Shown: positions 40,025 through 48,212 of the stretch, piece after piece
How positions within the stretch are numbered: position 1 is the first letter of the stretch
Layout: each line of letters begins with the position of its first letter
Origin: PoT sp049331405
GTDB lineage: Bacteria; Planctomycetota; Planctomycetia; Isosphaerales; Isosphaeraceae
Assembly: GCF_049331405.1 (NCBI RefSeq)
Contig: NZ_CP186277.1
Location: forward strand, 1-56,907
Direction: 5' to 3'
DNA length: 56,907 bases
Notes under the pieces: model-generated
What the model saw: the letters and a program-made list of their open reading frames with translations, nothing else
What the model was told of the DNA's origin: nothing
The model's database searches: none
Position numbers and translations under genes: made by a program

Positions 40025-41029
40025 ATGAAACCCATGAGCGGCGAAATCCTTCCCTACCAGCCGGGTCAGCTCGCCCCCTTGACCGCCTCGGGTCAGCTCG
40101 TCGTCCCGGCCATCGTCGCCGACCTCGGCGACCATGCCGCCCGACGCTTCGCCGAATTCTTCGCAGCCAATATCCCCAACGACAACACCCGGGCCGCCTA
40201 CATCCAGGCCATCGGGCAATTCCTCCGCTGGTGCGAAGCACAGCCTCTCACGCTCCACCAGGTCGAGCCGATCGCCGTCGCCGCCTACATCAAGGCCCAT
40301 ACGGGCTCCGACCCCACCAAGAAGCAACATCTCGCCGCCATTCGCATGCTCTTCGACTGGCTCGTCACTGGCCAGGTCGTGCCCCTCAACCCGGCGGCGT
40401 CCGTCCGTGGACCCAAGCACATCGTGAAGAAAGGGAAAACCCCGGTCCTCAGCGGCGAAGACGCCGCCAAGCTCCTCAAGAGCATCGTCCCCGACGAAGC
40501 CGAGGCCGCCCTCATCGACCTCCGCGACCGGGCCCTCATCGGCGTCATGGTCTACAGCTTCGCCCGCATCGGCGCCGTCGTCGGCATGAAGGTCGAGGAT
40601 TACTATCCCAACGGCAAACGATGGTGGCTCCGCCTCCACGAGAAGGGCGGCAAATTCCACGAGCTGCCCGCCCACCACCTCGCCGAGGAATATCTGGACG
40701 CCTACCTCCGGGCCTCCGGCATCGGCGAAGACCGCAAGCATCCCCTCTTCCAAACGATACCCCGCAAGACGGACAAGCTCACCGGCCGCCCCCTACCCCG
40801 CCGCAACGCCCTCGATATGGTCAAGCGTCGGGCGATCGCCGCCGGCCTCTCACCACGCGTCTGCAACCATACCTTCCGGGCTACGGGCATTACCGCCTAC
40901 CTCGAGAACGGCGGCACCATCGAAAAGGCCCAGCAGATCGCAGCCCACGAGTCGCCCAAGACGACGAAGCTCTATGACCGCACCGACGACCAGGTCACGC
41001 TCGACGAAATCGAACGGATCGTTCTGTAA
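40025..41029 (+). CDS. tyrosine recombinase (XerC/D-like), intact copy
   Basis: 334 residues with the full catalytic set: R181 (SFARIGAV), K207 (LHEKGGK), H282 and R285 (NHTFRATG), H308 (AAHESP) and the nucleophile Y317 (KLYDRT). The N-terminal SAM-like core-binding domain spans about residues 35-125 (TRAAYIQAIGQFLRWC). It should cut and rejoin the symmetric dif-like site 314 bases upstream. The size and single-gene arrangement fit one-recombinase systems such as XerH or Cre rather than a XerC plus XerD pair. It is preceded by a three-base gap from a small gene. A decayed duplicate of its 3' end lies 1.8 kb downstream, beyond a two-gene cargo. Unit 1 has several frameshifts here. Confidence 0.9.
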   Translation: MKPMSGEILPYQPGQLAPLTASGQLVVPAIVADLGDHAARRFAEFFAANIPNDNTRAAYIQAIGQFLRWCEAQPLTLHQVEPIAVAAYIKAHTGSDPTKKQHLAAIRMLFDWLVTGQVVPLNPAASVRGPKHIVKKGKTPVLSGEDAAKLLKSIVPDEAEAALIDLRDRALIGVMVYSFARIGAVVGMKVEDYYPNGKRWWLRLHEKGGKFHELPAHHLAEEYLDAYLRASGIGEDRKHPLFQTIPRKTDKLTGRPLPRRNALDMVKRRAIAAGLSPRVCNHTFRATGITAYLENGGTIEKAQQIAAHESPKTTKLYDRTDDQVTLDEIERIVL

Positions 41030-41265
41030 TAAACGTAGTTATTTTTTTGAATTACAATAATATAAGTAACCATTATGCTAATCTCGCTCCCGATTAGTAA
41101 AATGGGGAAACTAGGACCAATAGGCAATTCTTGCCGGTCCGTTCGGATTTTACTGTAAGCAAGCCAAGGAATTATGGCGAATTTCTATTGCCAGGCGAGA
41201 AGGAGGGCTAGATAATTTGCGATAGGGTCTGTGAACACAATGCCAGGTCGCCGAGGGCCTGATCC
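41030..41265. promoter_or_regulatory. AT-rich leader of the HIRAN-like/Cys-rich pair
   Basis: AT-rich stretch right after the recombinase stop with TTTTTTTGAATTACAATAAT and a CTAATC...GATTAG stem. It probably combines a recombinase terminator and a promoter for the next pair. No gene is seen. Confidence 0.45.
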
Positions 41266-41637
41266 GTGTCGAAGAACTCATCGAAGCCTCCCGTCCAGCG
41301 GCACCCTTCTGACGGTGCCCCGGTCCCCGCAAATCTCTCTCCGGCTCTCCTGGGCGGAGGCGGCGGCAACGGCAGCGGGATTGATACGCACGACGATGTC
41401 CTGACGTTCAAACTTGAGAGAGTCAACAGCACTCAGCTCAAACAGCTTGGAGTCGGGTTCCCTATCCAATTCAATGAGGAGTCGAAGGCCGATATCGTCG
41501 CCATGCATGGGGGCAGATCCATCGGCTATGTGCCCCGCCGCCATGTCGTTCGCGTCAAGCAGATGATGCTTGGACCCTATTCCGCCGAGGTCCAAAGCCT
41601 CTCGCATGACTCCGTCGAGGTGCGAATCACGGCGTGA
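41266..41637 (+). CDS. HIRAN-like small protein
   Basis: 123 residues from a GTG with GAGGG nine bases upstream. The first 40 residues are flexible (Gly-rich GGGGGNGSG). Residues about 45-122 (LTFKLERVNSTQLKQLGVGF, then FNEESKADIVAMHGGRSIGY followed by VPRRHVVRVKQMML) follow the layout of HIRAN domains: a short acidic segment, a hydrophobic strand, and the GYVPRRH motif. HIRAN domains bind 3' ends of single-stranded DNA in helicases such as HLTF, and stand-alone bacterial versions exist. The match is by eye and needs a profile search. Its stop overlaps the GTG of the following gene (GTGA), so the two form a coupled pair. Identical in both units. Confidence 0.55.
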   Translation: MSKNSSKPPVQRHPSDGAPVPANLSPALLGGGGGNGSGIDTHDDVLTFKLERVNSTQLKQLGVGFPIQFNEESKADIVAMHGGRSIGYVPRRHVVRVKQMMLGPYSAEVQSLSHDSVEVRITA

Positions 41638-42695
41638 GTACCCAGCCTATCTCATTGAAGCCAAGGACGCCCGGCCTCTTCGTTGGCCTTTGCTCTCCCT
41701 GTCCCAGGGCAGCGTTCTGCCAGAAGTCCGCTGAGCAGCAATGTCTCATCCCAGAGACGGAGCCCGAGCAAGAGCTCTTCTGGAACTCCCAAAGGAAGCG
41801 GGTCCATGACGTGGGAGGGATGGAACCCCTTCCACTCCCGACTTTGTTCGTGCAGCCGCGGCTACCAAAGGTTACTCACATTGTTCAACGGGGCGACAAA
41901 CTAGACCTCCGCGAACCTCGCCCCACCATTCTTGGAGTCAGAGCGAGTGACGTTCTCGGCCCTCTAAAAGAGGGCCTCTGCGTCCAGCATGCAAAGCTTG
42001 CTCGAAGGAATCTCCTGAACATCGATAAAATCCTTGTCATTACCGCAAAGGACGATTGGTTAAACGGCTTCATCAAGTTCGTGGACCAACCCTTTGCGAA
42101 GTCCGTGCTTCGGCTCAATTTCTCCGCCGTCATGGGCCCAAATCGCTCGGGGTATCACCACAACGAGCACTCGGTCTGGCTCGACAATCGTGCTATCTGC
42201 CAGACGTTCATGAAATTTTCTTTAACTCATGGTCTTCCTGCGATATTTCACACGTATTTAGAAGACTCATCTGTCCATCAAGACTGGCTCGTCGAATACT
42301 TGCGACTTAACCCCTCGCAGAAGTTTATCGCTACTGGTTTCGATTGTAACGGCACTAACAATGACAGATTCGTTGAGAGGCGGATTCAATTACTTCAAGA
42401 AGTCGAGGGGCGGCTTGACCGAAAACTCCACGTCGTGCTCCACACGCTGATGACCAACCTCAGGCTTATCAAGTATGCTTACGATGCATTCCCGAAAAGA
42501 ATTTACCTGCTCGGGCAATCGGTCGTGAGAGACTCTTTTATGGGGACAAGCCTTAGATTTTCAACGAAAGGTGCCTCGATGCGGACATATCGAGACCCTA
42601 ATTTCAAGCCAGGCTTATCTCTCTTCAACTGGAACTCCGCGAGGCTTAACGATGCTTTGGCGAGTTTCATTCCTGATTTCTTTGATGACTTCTGA
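41634..42695 (+). CDS. Cys-rich unknown protein (intact copy)
   Basis: 353 residues, GTG start overlapping the preceding stop. Near the N-terminus four Cys in LCSPCPRAAFCQKSAEQQC (C-2-C-5-C-7-C spacing) could bind zinc or an iron-sulfur cluster. The remainder alternates strands and helices, with conserved-looking turns such as NFSAVMGPNRSGYHHNEH, GLPAIFHTYLED and ATGFDCNGTNNDRF, and looks barrel-like. There is a loose resemblance to DUF4417-type phage and plasmid proteins (Asn/Asp-Arg-Ser-Gly-Tyr and an Ile-His-x-Tyr segment), which is only an impression. No known catalytic motif. GC is somewhat lower than in neighbours. It lies between the intact recombinase and a remnant of the same gene. 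Confidence 0.6.
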   Translation: MSTQPISLKPRTPGLFVGLCSPCPRAAFCQKSAEQQCLIPETEPEQELFWNSQRKRVHDVGGMEPLPLPTLFVQPRLPKVTHIVQRGDKLDLREPRPTILGVRASDVLGPLKEGLCVQHAKLARRNLLNIDKILVITAKDDWLNGFIKFVDQPFAKSVLRLNFSAVMGPNRSGYHHNEHSVWLDNRAICQTFMKFSLTHGLPAIFHTYLEDSSVHQDWLVEYLRLNPSQKFIATGFDCNGTNNDRFVERRIQLLQEVEGRLDRKLHVVLHTLMTNLRLIKYAYDAFPKRIYLLGQSVVRDSFMGTSLRFSTKGASMRTYRDPNFKPGLSLFNWNSARLNDALASFIPDFFDDF

Positions 42696-42792
42696 ATCGC
42701 CCTCTCTGAATTGAATGAACGCTTCGTCGAGGACCCCAAATTTATCATCGTGTGGGTTCCCCTAATCGCTTAGGCATGACCCCAAACGGCCG

Positions 42793-42987
42793 ACAACTGC
42801 CGCCGGCTTCTCTCCTCGACATACGCATTCGCACTTCCGCACCATTGACAGCGCCGCCTACCTCAAAAATCGCGACACCGCCCAGAAGGCCCACCGGAAT
42901 GCGGGCCAAGAGTGGCGCAAGGCGACAAGTCTAAGAGCGTCCCGACGACCAGGTCACGCTCATGAAATCGAACGAATCGCGCTGTAG
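42793..42987 (+). pseudogene. decayed 3' fragment of a tyrosine recombinase gene
   Basis: About 195 bases align with the last 200 bases of the recombinase gene at 40,025-41,029: GCCGCCGGC..TCTC, CTTCCG, GCCGCCTACCTC, CCCAGAAGGCCCA, and a 20-base exact match CCGACGACCAGGTCACGCTC (42,942-42,961 against 40,983-41,002) followed by GAAATCGAACG and a stop. The frame is broken and the catalytic HTFR and Tyr codons are gone. The remnant is present in both units, so it is a real feature and not read error. Confidence 0.7.
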
Positions 42988-43070
42988 CCTGCTTCCCACC
43001 CGTTGACGCCCAGGATGGGTCGTCGGGCGGAGAGTTACGATGGCCGGATTGATGTTTAGGAGGGAAAAGA

Positions 43071-43115
43071 AACGCCCCCTGGAAGGGGGCGTTGGGCCGA
43101 CGATGCTATCGTCGG
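43071..43115 (-). terminator. two adjacent perfect hairpins
   Basis: AACGCCCCC-5-GGGGGCGTT (43071-43093) and CCGACGAT-3-ATCGTCGG (43097-43115). On the minus strand the first is followed by TTTCTTTTCCC, an intrinsic-terminator look; on the plus strand there is no T-run. It could insulate the recombinase module from leftward transcription out of the origin region. Confidence 0.5.
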
Positions 43116-43188
43116 GGGTGTACGGTAGTTATTATCGACTCCAGCTCACGGAGAGTCAAGCGATTTCCAGAATTTCGAGGATCGGCCA

Positions 43189-43854
43189 GTGTCCCTGAAT
43201 GCATCAAACCTTGGACGTGGGAAATCGCCCGAAACCCCTCCTCAGGAACGAGTTATCGCCTATGTGGACGGGTTCAACCTCTACTTCGGGATGAAGTCCA
43301 AAGGGTGGCGACGGTATTACTGGCTCGACATCAAGAAATTTACCGAGTCCTACACGCTTCCCCATCAGCAACTCATTTCCGTCAAATACTTTACGTCGCG
43401 GATACGAGCCCCTGAGGATAAACGGAAACGGCAAGCAACGTTCCTTGAGGCTCTTGAAACGCTTGATGGCCTAACCATTCATTATGGGCAATTCTACGAC
43501 CAGCCTTTTAAATGCCCTGCCTGCAAGACCACAGAGCTGGTGCCGGCGGAGAAGATGACCGACGTCAACATCGCCACCCGGATGCTCGTTGACGCATTCG
43601 CAGACCGCTTCGACACCGCCCTCCTGGTATCTGCGGACAGCGACCTTGCAGCCCCCGTAAAAGCTATCAGGGAAGTGTTTCCCCAGAAACGAGTAGTCAT
43701 CGCGTTCCCACCCGATCGCGTCTCTAACGAACTCAAAAGCCTCGCAAACGCCCACATTTTCATTAACAAAATCAAACTATCAGAAAATCAGCTCCCCGAT
43801 ACGGTCGTCAAACCCGACGGCTTTGAACTCCAAAAGCCTCAAAAATGGGGGTAA
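43189..43854 (+). CDS. NYN-domain (PIN-like) putative ribonuclease
   Basis: 221 residues from a GTG start; the ribosome site is weak (GAGGATCGGCC), so a start a few codons away is possible. The NYN (LabA/DUF88) fold is shown by IAYVDGFNLYFGM (D27, N30), KMTDVNIATRMLVDAF (D125) and ALLVSADSDLAAPV (D150, D152), the acidic residues that coordinate metal in this nuclease family. A CPAC pair (C109, C112) is inserted before the second motif. NYN proteins cut RNA or act with toxin or defence partners. This one stands directly upstream of the iterons and repA and may act in copy control or plasmid protection. Both units are identical. Confidence 0.82.
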   Translation: MSLNASNLGRGKSPETPPQERVIAYVDGFNLYFGMKSKGWRRYYWLDIKKFTESYTLPHQQLISVKYFTSRIRAPEDKRKRQATFLEALETLDGLTIHYGQFYDQPFKCPACKTTELVPAEKMTDVNIATRMLVDAFADRFDTALLVSADSDLAAPVKAIREVFPQKRVVIAFPPDRVSNELKSLANAHIFINKIKLSENQLPDTVVKPDGFELQKPQKWG

Positions 43855-44493
43855 GCGTCCCCCGCTACCAAGGAGACAGCCGCACCGCTTCCGGGCTGTC
43901 GGGGCATGCCTGCCCCGCGTCCCTCCGAGGGAGCTTTCGGCCGACCTCTGAGTGAAAAAGGGCCGACCGATTCGTGTCTCTGGGCCGGTTTCTCCATAAC
44001 TCATTGTTCGATAAGGATTTTTCGACGTCGCAACCCCACGCTTTCGTCGAAATCGCCCAAAAACGACCTTGCGATTCGTGTCTCCGGGCCGGTTTTCCCT
44101 AACCCATTCAATTTCAAAGGATAAACTTCAGAAGTTCGCTCTTCAGGCCCTGCCATTGGGTAAGTTTGGTTGCTCCAAACGGTTCTGCATTCGTGTCTGG
44201 GGGCCGGAATGCCCTCCGAAATGCCTCTTATTCGTGTCTCTGGGCCGACCGATTCGTGTCTCTGGGCCGGAACGTTCGTGTCTCTGGGCCGACCGATTCG
44301 TGTCTCTGGGCCGGAACGTTCGTGTCTCTGGGCCGGAAATTCGTCGCAAACCACTGGATTTTAAGGGTTTTTTTGCCGTAACTATATAACTTAGAATAAC
44401 TAACAACAACTACGCGAACGCGAGAGCCAAAGCAGGTCTGGTTTCCGGGAAATGTTGTTGTCGTTTCCTTAAAACTTTAGTATAAAAGAAGTT
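43855..44493. other. iteron origin of replication
   Basis: Eight copies of the 18-mer TTCGTGTCTCTGGGCCGG start at 43,971, 44,075, 44,190, 44,231, 44,253, 44,275, 44,297 and 44,319. The last five are exactly 22 bp apart, two helical turns, and alternate between GGCCGA and GGCCGG ends. An AT-rich stretch follows (44,356-44,410, with TTTTTTT and TATATAACTTAGAATAAC), a likely unwinding element, and then the initiator gene with TTAGTATAAAAGAAGTTATGG at its start. This is the classical iteron-type origin; the initiator should bind the repeats. No convincing DnaA box was found. Confidence 0.85.
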
Positions 44494-45945
44494 ATGGAAA
44501 CTGAATTGGTTGAACACTCGGAACCCCTGTCCGTCTTGCTGGGAACCGGCAAGGACGAGATGAACTTTGCCGAGTTTCCGATCGCGATGCTGTCCGACCG
44601 GGTGCCCAAAGGCAAAACGAGCATCAAGTTCGAGGATCGTATCTACGACGATCGCAAAAAGAAGGTCATCGTTCGGAAGCGCGTGATTGAAGGCTCGGAG
44701 GAATACGGCCTTCCTACGGCAACCGACGACACGGTCGTGCTCGCCCTCATCCAGCTCACGAAGCTTCGGAGCAACTTTGCCAAGCGGGACGTGACGTTCA
44801 CCTGCCGCGAACTTATCGGCATGCTGGGCTGGCCGGACGATGGCCGTAGCTACCGCCGACTCAAGCTCTCGCTGCTCCGTATCGTGAGTGTCAATTATAT
44901 CTACGATAATTCATGGTGGGACAACCGTCAAAAATCCTGGACCACCAAGGCGTTCCACATTCTCGAGAATGTCGAGATTAACGACAGCCGTACCGCCGGC
45001 GGTCAAGGGCTGCTCTTTCCGTCGCGAGTCGTATGGAACGAGGTCGTATTCGAGAGTTTCCAGGCAGGATTCCTGCGGGACATCGACTTCGAACTGTGCA
45101 AAACGATTGAACATCACATTGCATTACGCATGTACCGGGTTTTGGGCAAACGCTTCTACGTCAACGCCGAGTGGGTCTTCGACTTAAGAGAGTTTGCCCA
45201 GGTGCATATCGGGCTTGGCGAGAAGTACGAAGGCAACGCCCATATCGCCCGCAAGCTCGAACCCGCAATCGCGGAGCTGGAAAAGCTGCGGTTTCTCGCT
45301 CCCTTAAGCCACGATGAGCGGTTCCTGAAGAAGGGCCGGGCCTGGTCCATTCGGTTCGTGAAGTTCAGGCAGCACGATGCAACCCTCCCACCGCCCGCCC
45401 CCCTCTCTTCCACCGCGAAGGCCGAGCGGCCCAGCCACGTGAAGGAACTCATGGCCCGCAAGGTGGCCGGCTCCACCGCCGAGAAGCTTGCCCGCAGGTT
45501 CTCTCCGGAGTTTATCCTCGCCAAAATCGAGGAGTTTGACTGGCGGATGACGACCCCGGACAAGCCCAAACGCCCGGCTGGTTATCTGGTGAAGTCGATT
45601 GAGGAGGAATACGGCACCCCGGATGGTTTCGTCTCCCAGGCTGATCGGGACCGGCAGGAAGAAGCACGCAAAGCGAAGGAACGCCAGGCCGCTGAGGGCC
45701 GCCGCCAACAGGCCGAGGAGGAGGCCCGTAGCAAAGCTGAACAGAAAGTGGTTGACCGCCATTGGGAATCGCTGACTGAGGCACAACAGGCCGAGCTGGA
45801 AAAGGCCGCCATTGCCCAGGCCGACCCGGAATCGCGGAAACTCATCGAGCCAGGACCCATGCAAAAAATGGGCATGCGGCTACTTAGAGAGCGGTACGTC
45901 CGCCAGTTGCTTTCGTTAGGCCAACCGGAGGATGTCGGAGCATAG
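44494..45945 (+). CDS. repA: RepA-type replication initiator
   Basis: 483 residues. Residues about 75-170 (TDDTVVLALIQLTKL, FTCRELIGMLGWPDDGRSYRRL, WWDNRQKSWTTKAFHILENV) match the replication initiator protein A family, a winged-helix initiator of iteron plasmids; a second winged-helix-like part follows to about residue 300 (IALRMYRVLGKRFY...). Residues about 385-450 are a long Glu/Arg/Ala coiled coil, and the C-terminus is basic. It opens the adjacent origin and usually controls its own copy number by binding the iterons. The ATG is 11 bases after a TATAAAAGAAG stretch. Identical in the two units, including all homopolymers. Confidence 0.88.
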   Translation: METELVEHSEPLSVLLGTGKDEMNFAEFPIAMLSDRVPKGKTSIKFEDRIYDDRKKKVIVRKRVIEGSEEYGLPTATDDTVVLALIQLTKLRSNFAKRDVTFTCRELIGMLGWPDDGRSYRRLKLSLLRIVSVNYIYDNSWWDNRQKSWTTKAFHILENVEINDSRTAGGQGLLFPSRVVWNEVVFESFQAGFLRDIDFELCKTIEHHIALRMYRVLGKRFYVNAEWVFDLREFAQVHIGLGEKYEGNAHIARKLEPAIAELEKLRFLAPLSHDERFLKKGRAWSIRFVKFRQHDATLPPPAPLSSTAKAERPSHVKELMARKVAGSTAEKLARRFSPEFILAKIEEFDWRMTTPDKPKRPAGYLVKSIEEEYGTPDGFVSQADRDRQEEARKAKERQAAEGRRQQAEEEARSKAEQKVVDRHWESLTEAQQAELEKAAIAQADPESRKLIEPGPMQKMGMRLLRERYVRQLLSLGQPEDVGA

Positions 45946-46993
45946 GCCGTCCCTGCCCCGCAAAGGAGCCTAGAACGTTACGACGCTGTCGAAGCTCCCT
46001 TTCCCTATCCCCAATCGCTAAAACGCATCCTGGCTCAAGCGGAAGCGTTTTATGCCTCATCCGTCTTCCTCAGGAAAATTTCCGTCGCGGGTTTAAATTT
46101 CCGTCGCAAACGCACCTTGGAATTAGAGGCCCTTCTCTCCTGCCCTATCCCACCCCTTCCACGCCGGGCGTCCCCGCTCTCGCGGGCCGGGTGCTTTCAG
46201 GCTCCGCTGCGCTCCGGTCCCTTCGGGACGGCCTTCGGCCCCTTCCCGCCCCCTGACGCAGGTCGGCGACGGGCAACCGGCCTGCCCGGCATCCCTGCCG
46301 GTCATTCCGCTTGCCGAACCGTCGCCTGACGGTGGGTCGCTTCGCTCCCGCCCGGTGATCGTTCCGGCCGGTTTCCCCCCATGCTTCGTCGGGGGGTGAA
46401 ACGCGGCCGGATTGTTTTATGCGGAAGGTCGCTTCGCTCCCCTGGCGTGCCTCGTCCCCCTCCGCCCCCATGCGGGGGAACGGGAGAGTTAAAAGGAGAG
46501 AAGGGTTATCGCCGTTTTTTGGGTCGCTCCCGTTGGTCGCTTGAATGCCGCACGCCTGCGGCGGGCCGCCGGGTGCCGCTTCCTTAACCTCAGGCAGTGC
46601 CGCCCTGGCCGCAAGGACGGGCCAGGAAGCCCGTCAGGAAGGCGTTGAGCCTGACGACGATGATTTCCCTGCCGGTTGCCCTTAAGACGTCGCCAGGCGG
46701 CTCCAGATGGCTTGTACGCCCTCTCCCGAGCGGGAGGCATACGGCGTGTGAAGGGGGTATCCGGTTTCTGAGGGAAATACTCCCTCCTGATGTGGGACCC
46801 GACCCGGGCCTTTGTGCCGCGAACCTAACGAGCGGCGGAGCGTGATCAACGGGTTGTTTTCCCCTACGCTTCGCGTATTCCTCGCGACCGTTGCACTCCA
46901 AAAAACACCGTGGACCCCTCTCCTTCAACCGCTCATTGGACGGCCGCTAGAAGGCACCGATCGTCGGGAGCTATAAATCAAAGGAGAAATTAT
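45946..46993. other. hairpin-rich non-coding kilobase downstream of repA
   Basis: No supported gene. At the left, AAATTTCCGTCGC occurs twice (about 46,077-46,107); the right edge of the iteron array has a related AAATTCGTCGCAAACC. From about 46,150 to 46,640 there are many short stems such as GTCCCTTCGGGAC and GGCCTTCGGCC and repeated CGCTTCGCTCCC words. It may hold an untranslated structured RNA, a single-strand initiation site or a second transfer or replication element. The right end carries the promoter and ribosome site of the next gene. Confidence 0.55.
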
Positions 46994-47224
46994 ATGTATC
47001 AAAAACCTAAAAATACCCCCTTCAAAGTCGATTACTACGCCTACCAGATTCTGGATCGGAAGAATAAGAAGCCCATCTGGACCCGCATCGGAATCGCTAC
47101 CAGGGCGAAAAGCGGCGAGGATGTCATCAACATCAAACTCAATGCCTTCCCCGTAGACGGACGCCTCACACTCTTAATCCCGTCGGAGCCAGAGGCGGAA
47201 GAAACGCCCGAGGTTGAAGCCTAG
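46994..47224 (+). CDS. 76-residue plasmid protein
   Basis: A small protein with sequence FKVDYYAYQILDRKNKKPIW, then TRIGIATRAKSGEDVINIKL, and FPVDGRLTLLIP. This W-x-R-I-G...L-x-x-x-P-x-D-G-R-x-x-L pattern is widespread in small conserved plasmid proteins of unknown function, often next to transfer or replication genes. It is probably a small beta-barrel. The ATG at 46,994 has AAGGAGA six to eight bases upstream and beats a longer upstream frame. Acidic C-terminal tail. Confidence 0.65.
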   Translation: MYQKPKNTPFKVDYYAYQILDRKNKKPIWTRIGIATRAKSGEDVINIKLNAFPVDGRLTLLIPSEPEAEETPEVEA

Positions 47225-47284
47225 CGGCACCCGGCCACCCGCTTCCAAGCGAGTGGCCTTCATCCTTTCAGATACGCGAATTTC

Positions 47285-47310
47285 CGAATATCCGGAAATG
47301 CGGATATTCG
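47285..47310. repeat. partition-type inverted repeat (unit 2)
   Basis: CGAATATCCG and CGGATATTCG with 6 bases between, identical to 19,014-19,039. Confidence 0.6.
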
Positions 47311-47330
47311 TAAAGCCCCCTGCCCTGGCC

Positions 47331-47597
47331 TCACGCCTCTTCCGCTTCCGTACTTTCCTCGACCTCGCCCGGCCCTTTGAGCCGGTCGCTGACGACGTAG
47401 CGTCGGCAGTGCTGACGGACCATTTCGGCGAAATACTCCGAACGGTCCATACCGCTATATGTCACGTGTACCGAGAAGCGTCTGGCCAGCTCGGCGGGAA
47501 GGTACAAAGTCACCTTCTCCTTAGGAGCGTCCTGACGGATTGTCGTCTTAGTGCCAGATCGCTTTCGCGGCTTGCCGGGTGCCGGTTCGGTACTCAT
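47331..47597 (-). CDS. ribbon-helix-helix-type small protein (unit 2 copy)
   Basis: Identical to 19,060-19,326, with the same start and repeats on both sides. Confidence 0.6.
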   Translation of the reverse strand: MSTEPAPGKPRKRSGTKTTIRQDAPKEKVTLYLPAELARRFSVHVTYSGMDRSEYFAEMVRQHCRRYVVSDRLKGPGEVEESTEAEEA

Positions 47598-47890
47598 CCC
47601 CTGCCCTCCCGAATGATGCGGTACGACGAAGGCCATTCCGGGACCTGCCCCGGGTCGTACCTCTCATCTTCGGAAAGCCGCTCAATCGGCTTGAGAAGGC
47701 TGACGCCAAAGCGTCAAAGGAACAAGGGGCCAAGCCGAACAGACGTTTCATCGGGAAAAGTCGCCGACGCTATGGGATGGTGGTGGCAAGCCGGCGAATC
47801 GGCAAAATATCCGGGTGTGCGAAAACGCGGATTTACGGATATTCGAAAATACAGAGTTTCAAAAATACGAAAACGCGGATTTACGAAAAC
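47598..47890. other. intergenic region with partition direct repeats (unit 2)
   Basis: CGAAAACGCGGATTTACG twice, at 47,820-47,837 and 47,868-47,885, as in unit 1. No gene is seen in the rest. Confidence 0.55.
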
Positions 47891-48212
47891 TCATTTCCTC
47901 GATGTCAGCCACTTCCCCAGCAGCTCTTCCACCAGGTCGCTCATATCCTTGCCGTTTTCCTCATCGAGCAGGGCCTTCTTCACCTGCTTGCGGGTCTCGA
48001 TGCGGATGGAAATCGTAGTGGTGCAATACTCTTCGTCACTTTTCTTGCCGGTCGCGGGCCGTCCTTTTTTCCCCTTCGCCACAGGTTCTTCGGCTTTGGC
48101 TGACTTCCGAGAAGGGGCCTCGACCGGGGCAGGGGAGGGGGGGGTGGGGGTCGCCTTTCAGCGTCCCGAGGATATTGTTCAAGCCTTCGAGGTGATGTGG
48201 TTTCTTACTCAT
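47891..48212 (-). CDS. ParA partner, frameshifted copy
   Basis: Two bases shorter than the intact unit 1 gene, within a G-rich run near 48,136-48,150, so only the C-terminal ribbon-helix-helix part stays in frame. Homopolymer error is the likely cause. Confidence 0.65.

Noticed and set aside
39698..40753. 351-residue minus-strand open frame
   Set aside because: Lies antisense to the small gene and the recombinase, is dominated by Gly/Val/Glu as expected for a mirror frame of a GC-rich gene, and is broken in unit 1.
42752..42934. 60-residue open frame downstream of the Cys-rich gene
   Set aside because: It is an out-of-frame reading of the decayed recombinase fragment.
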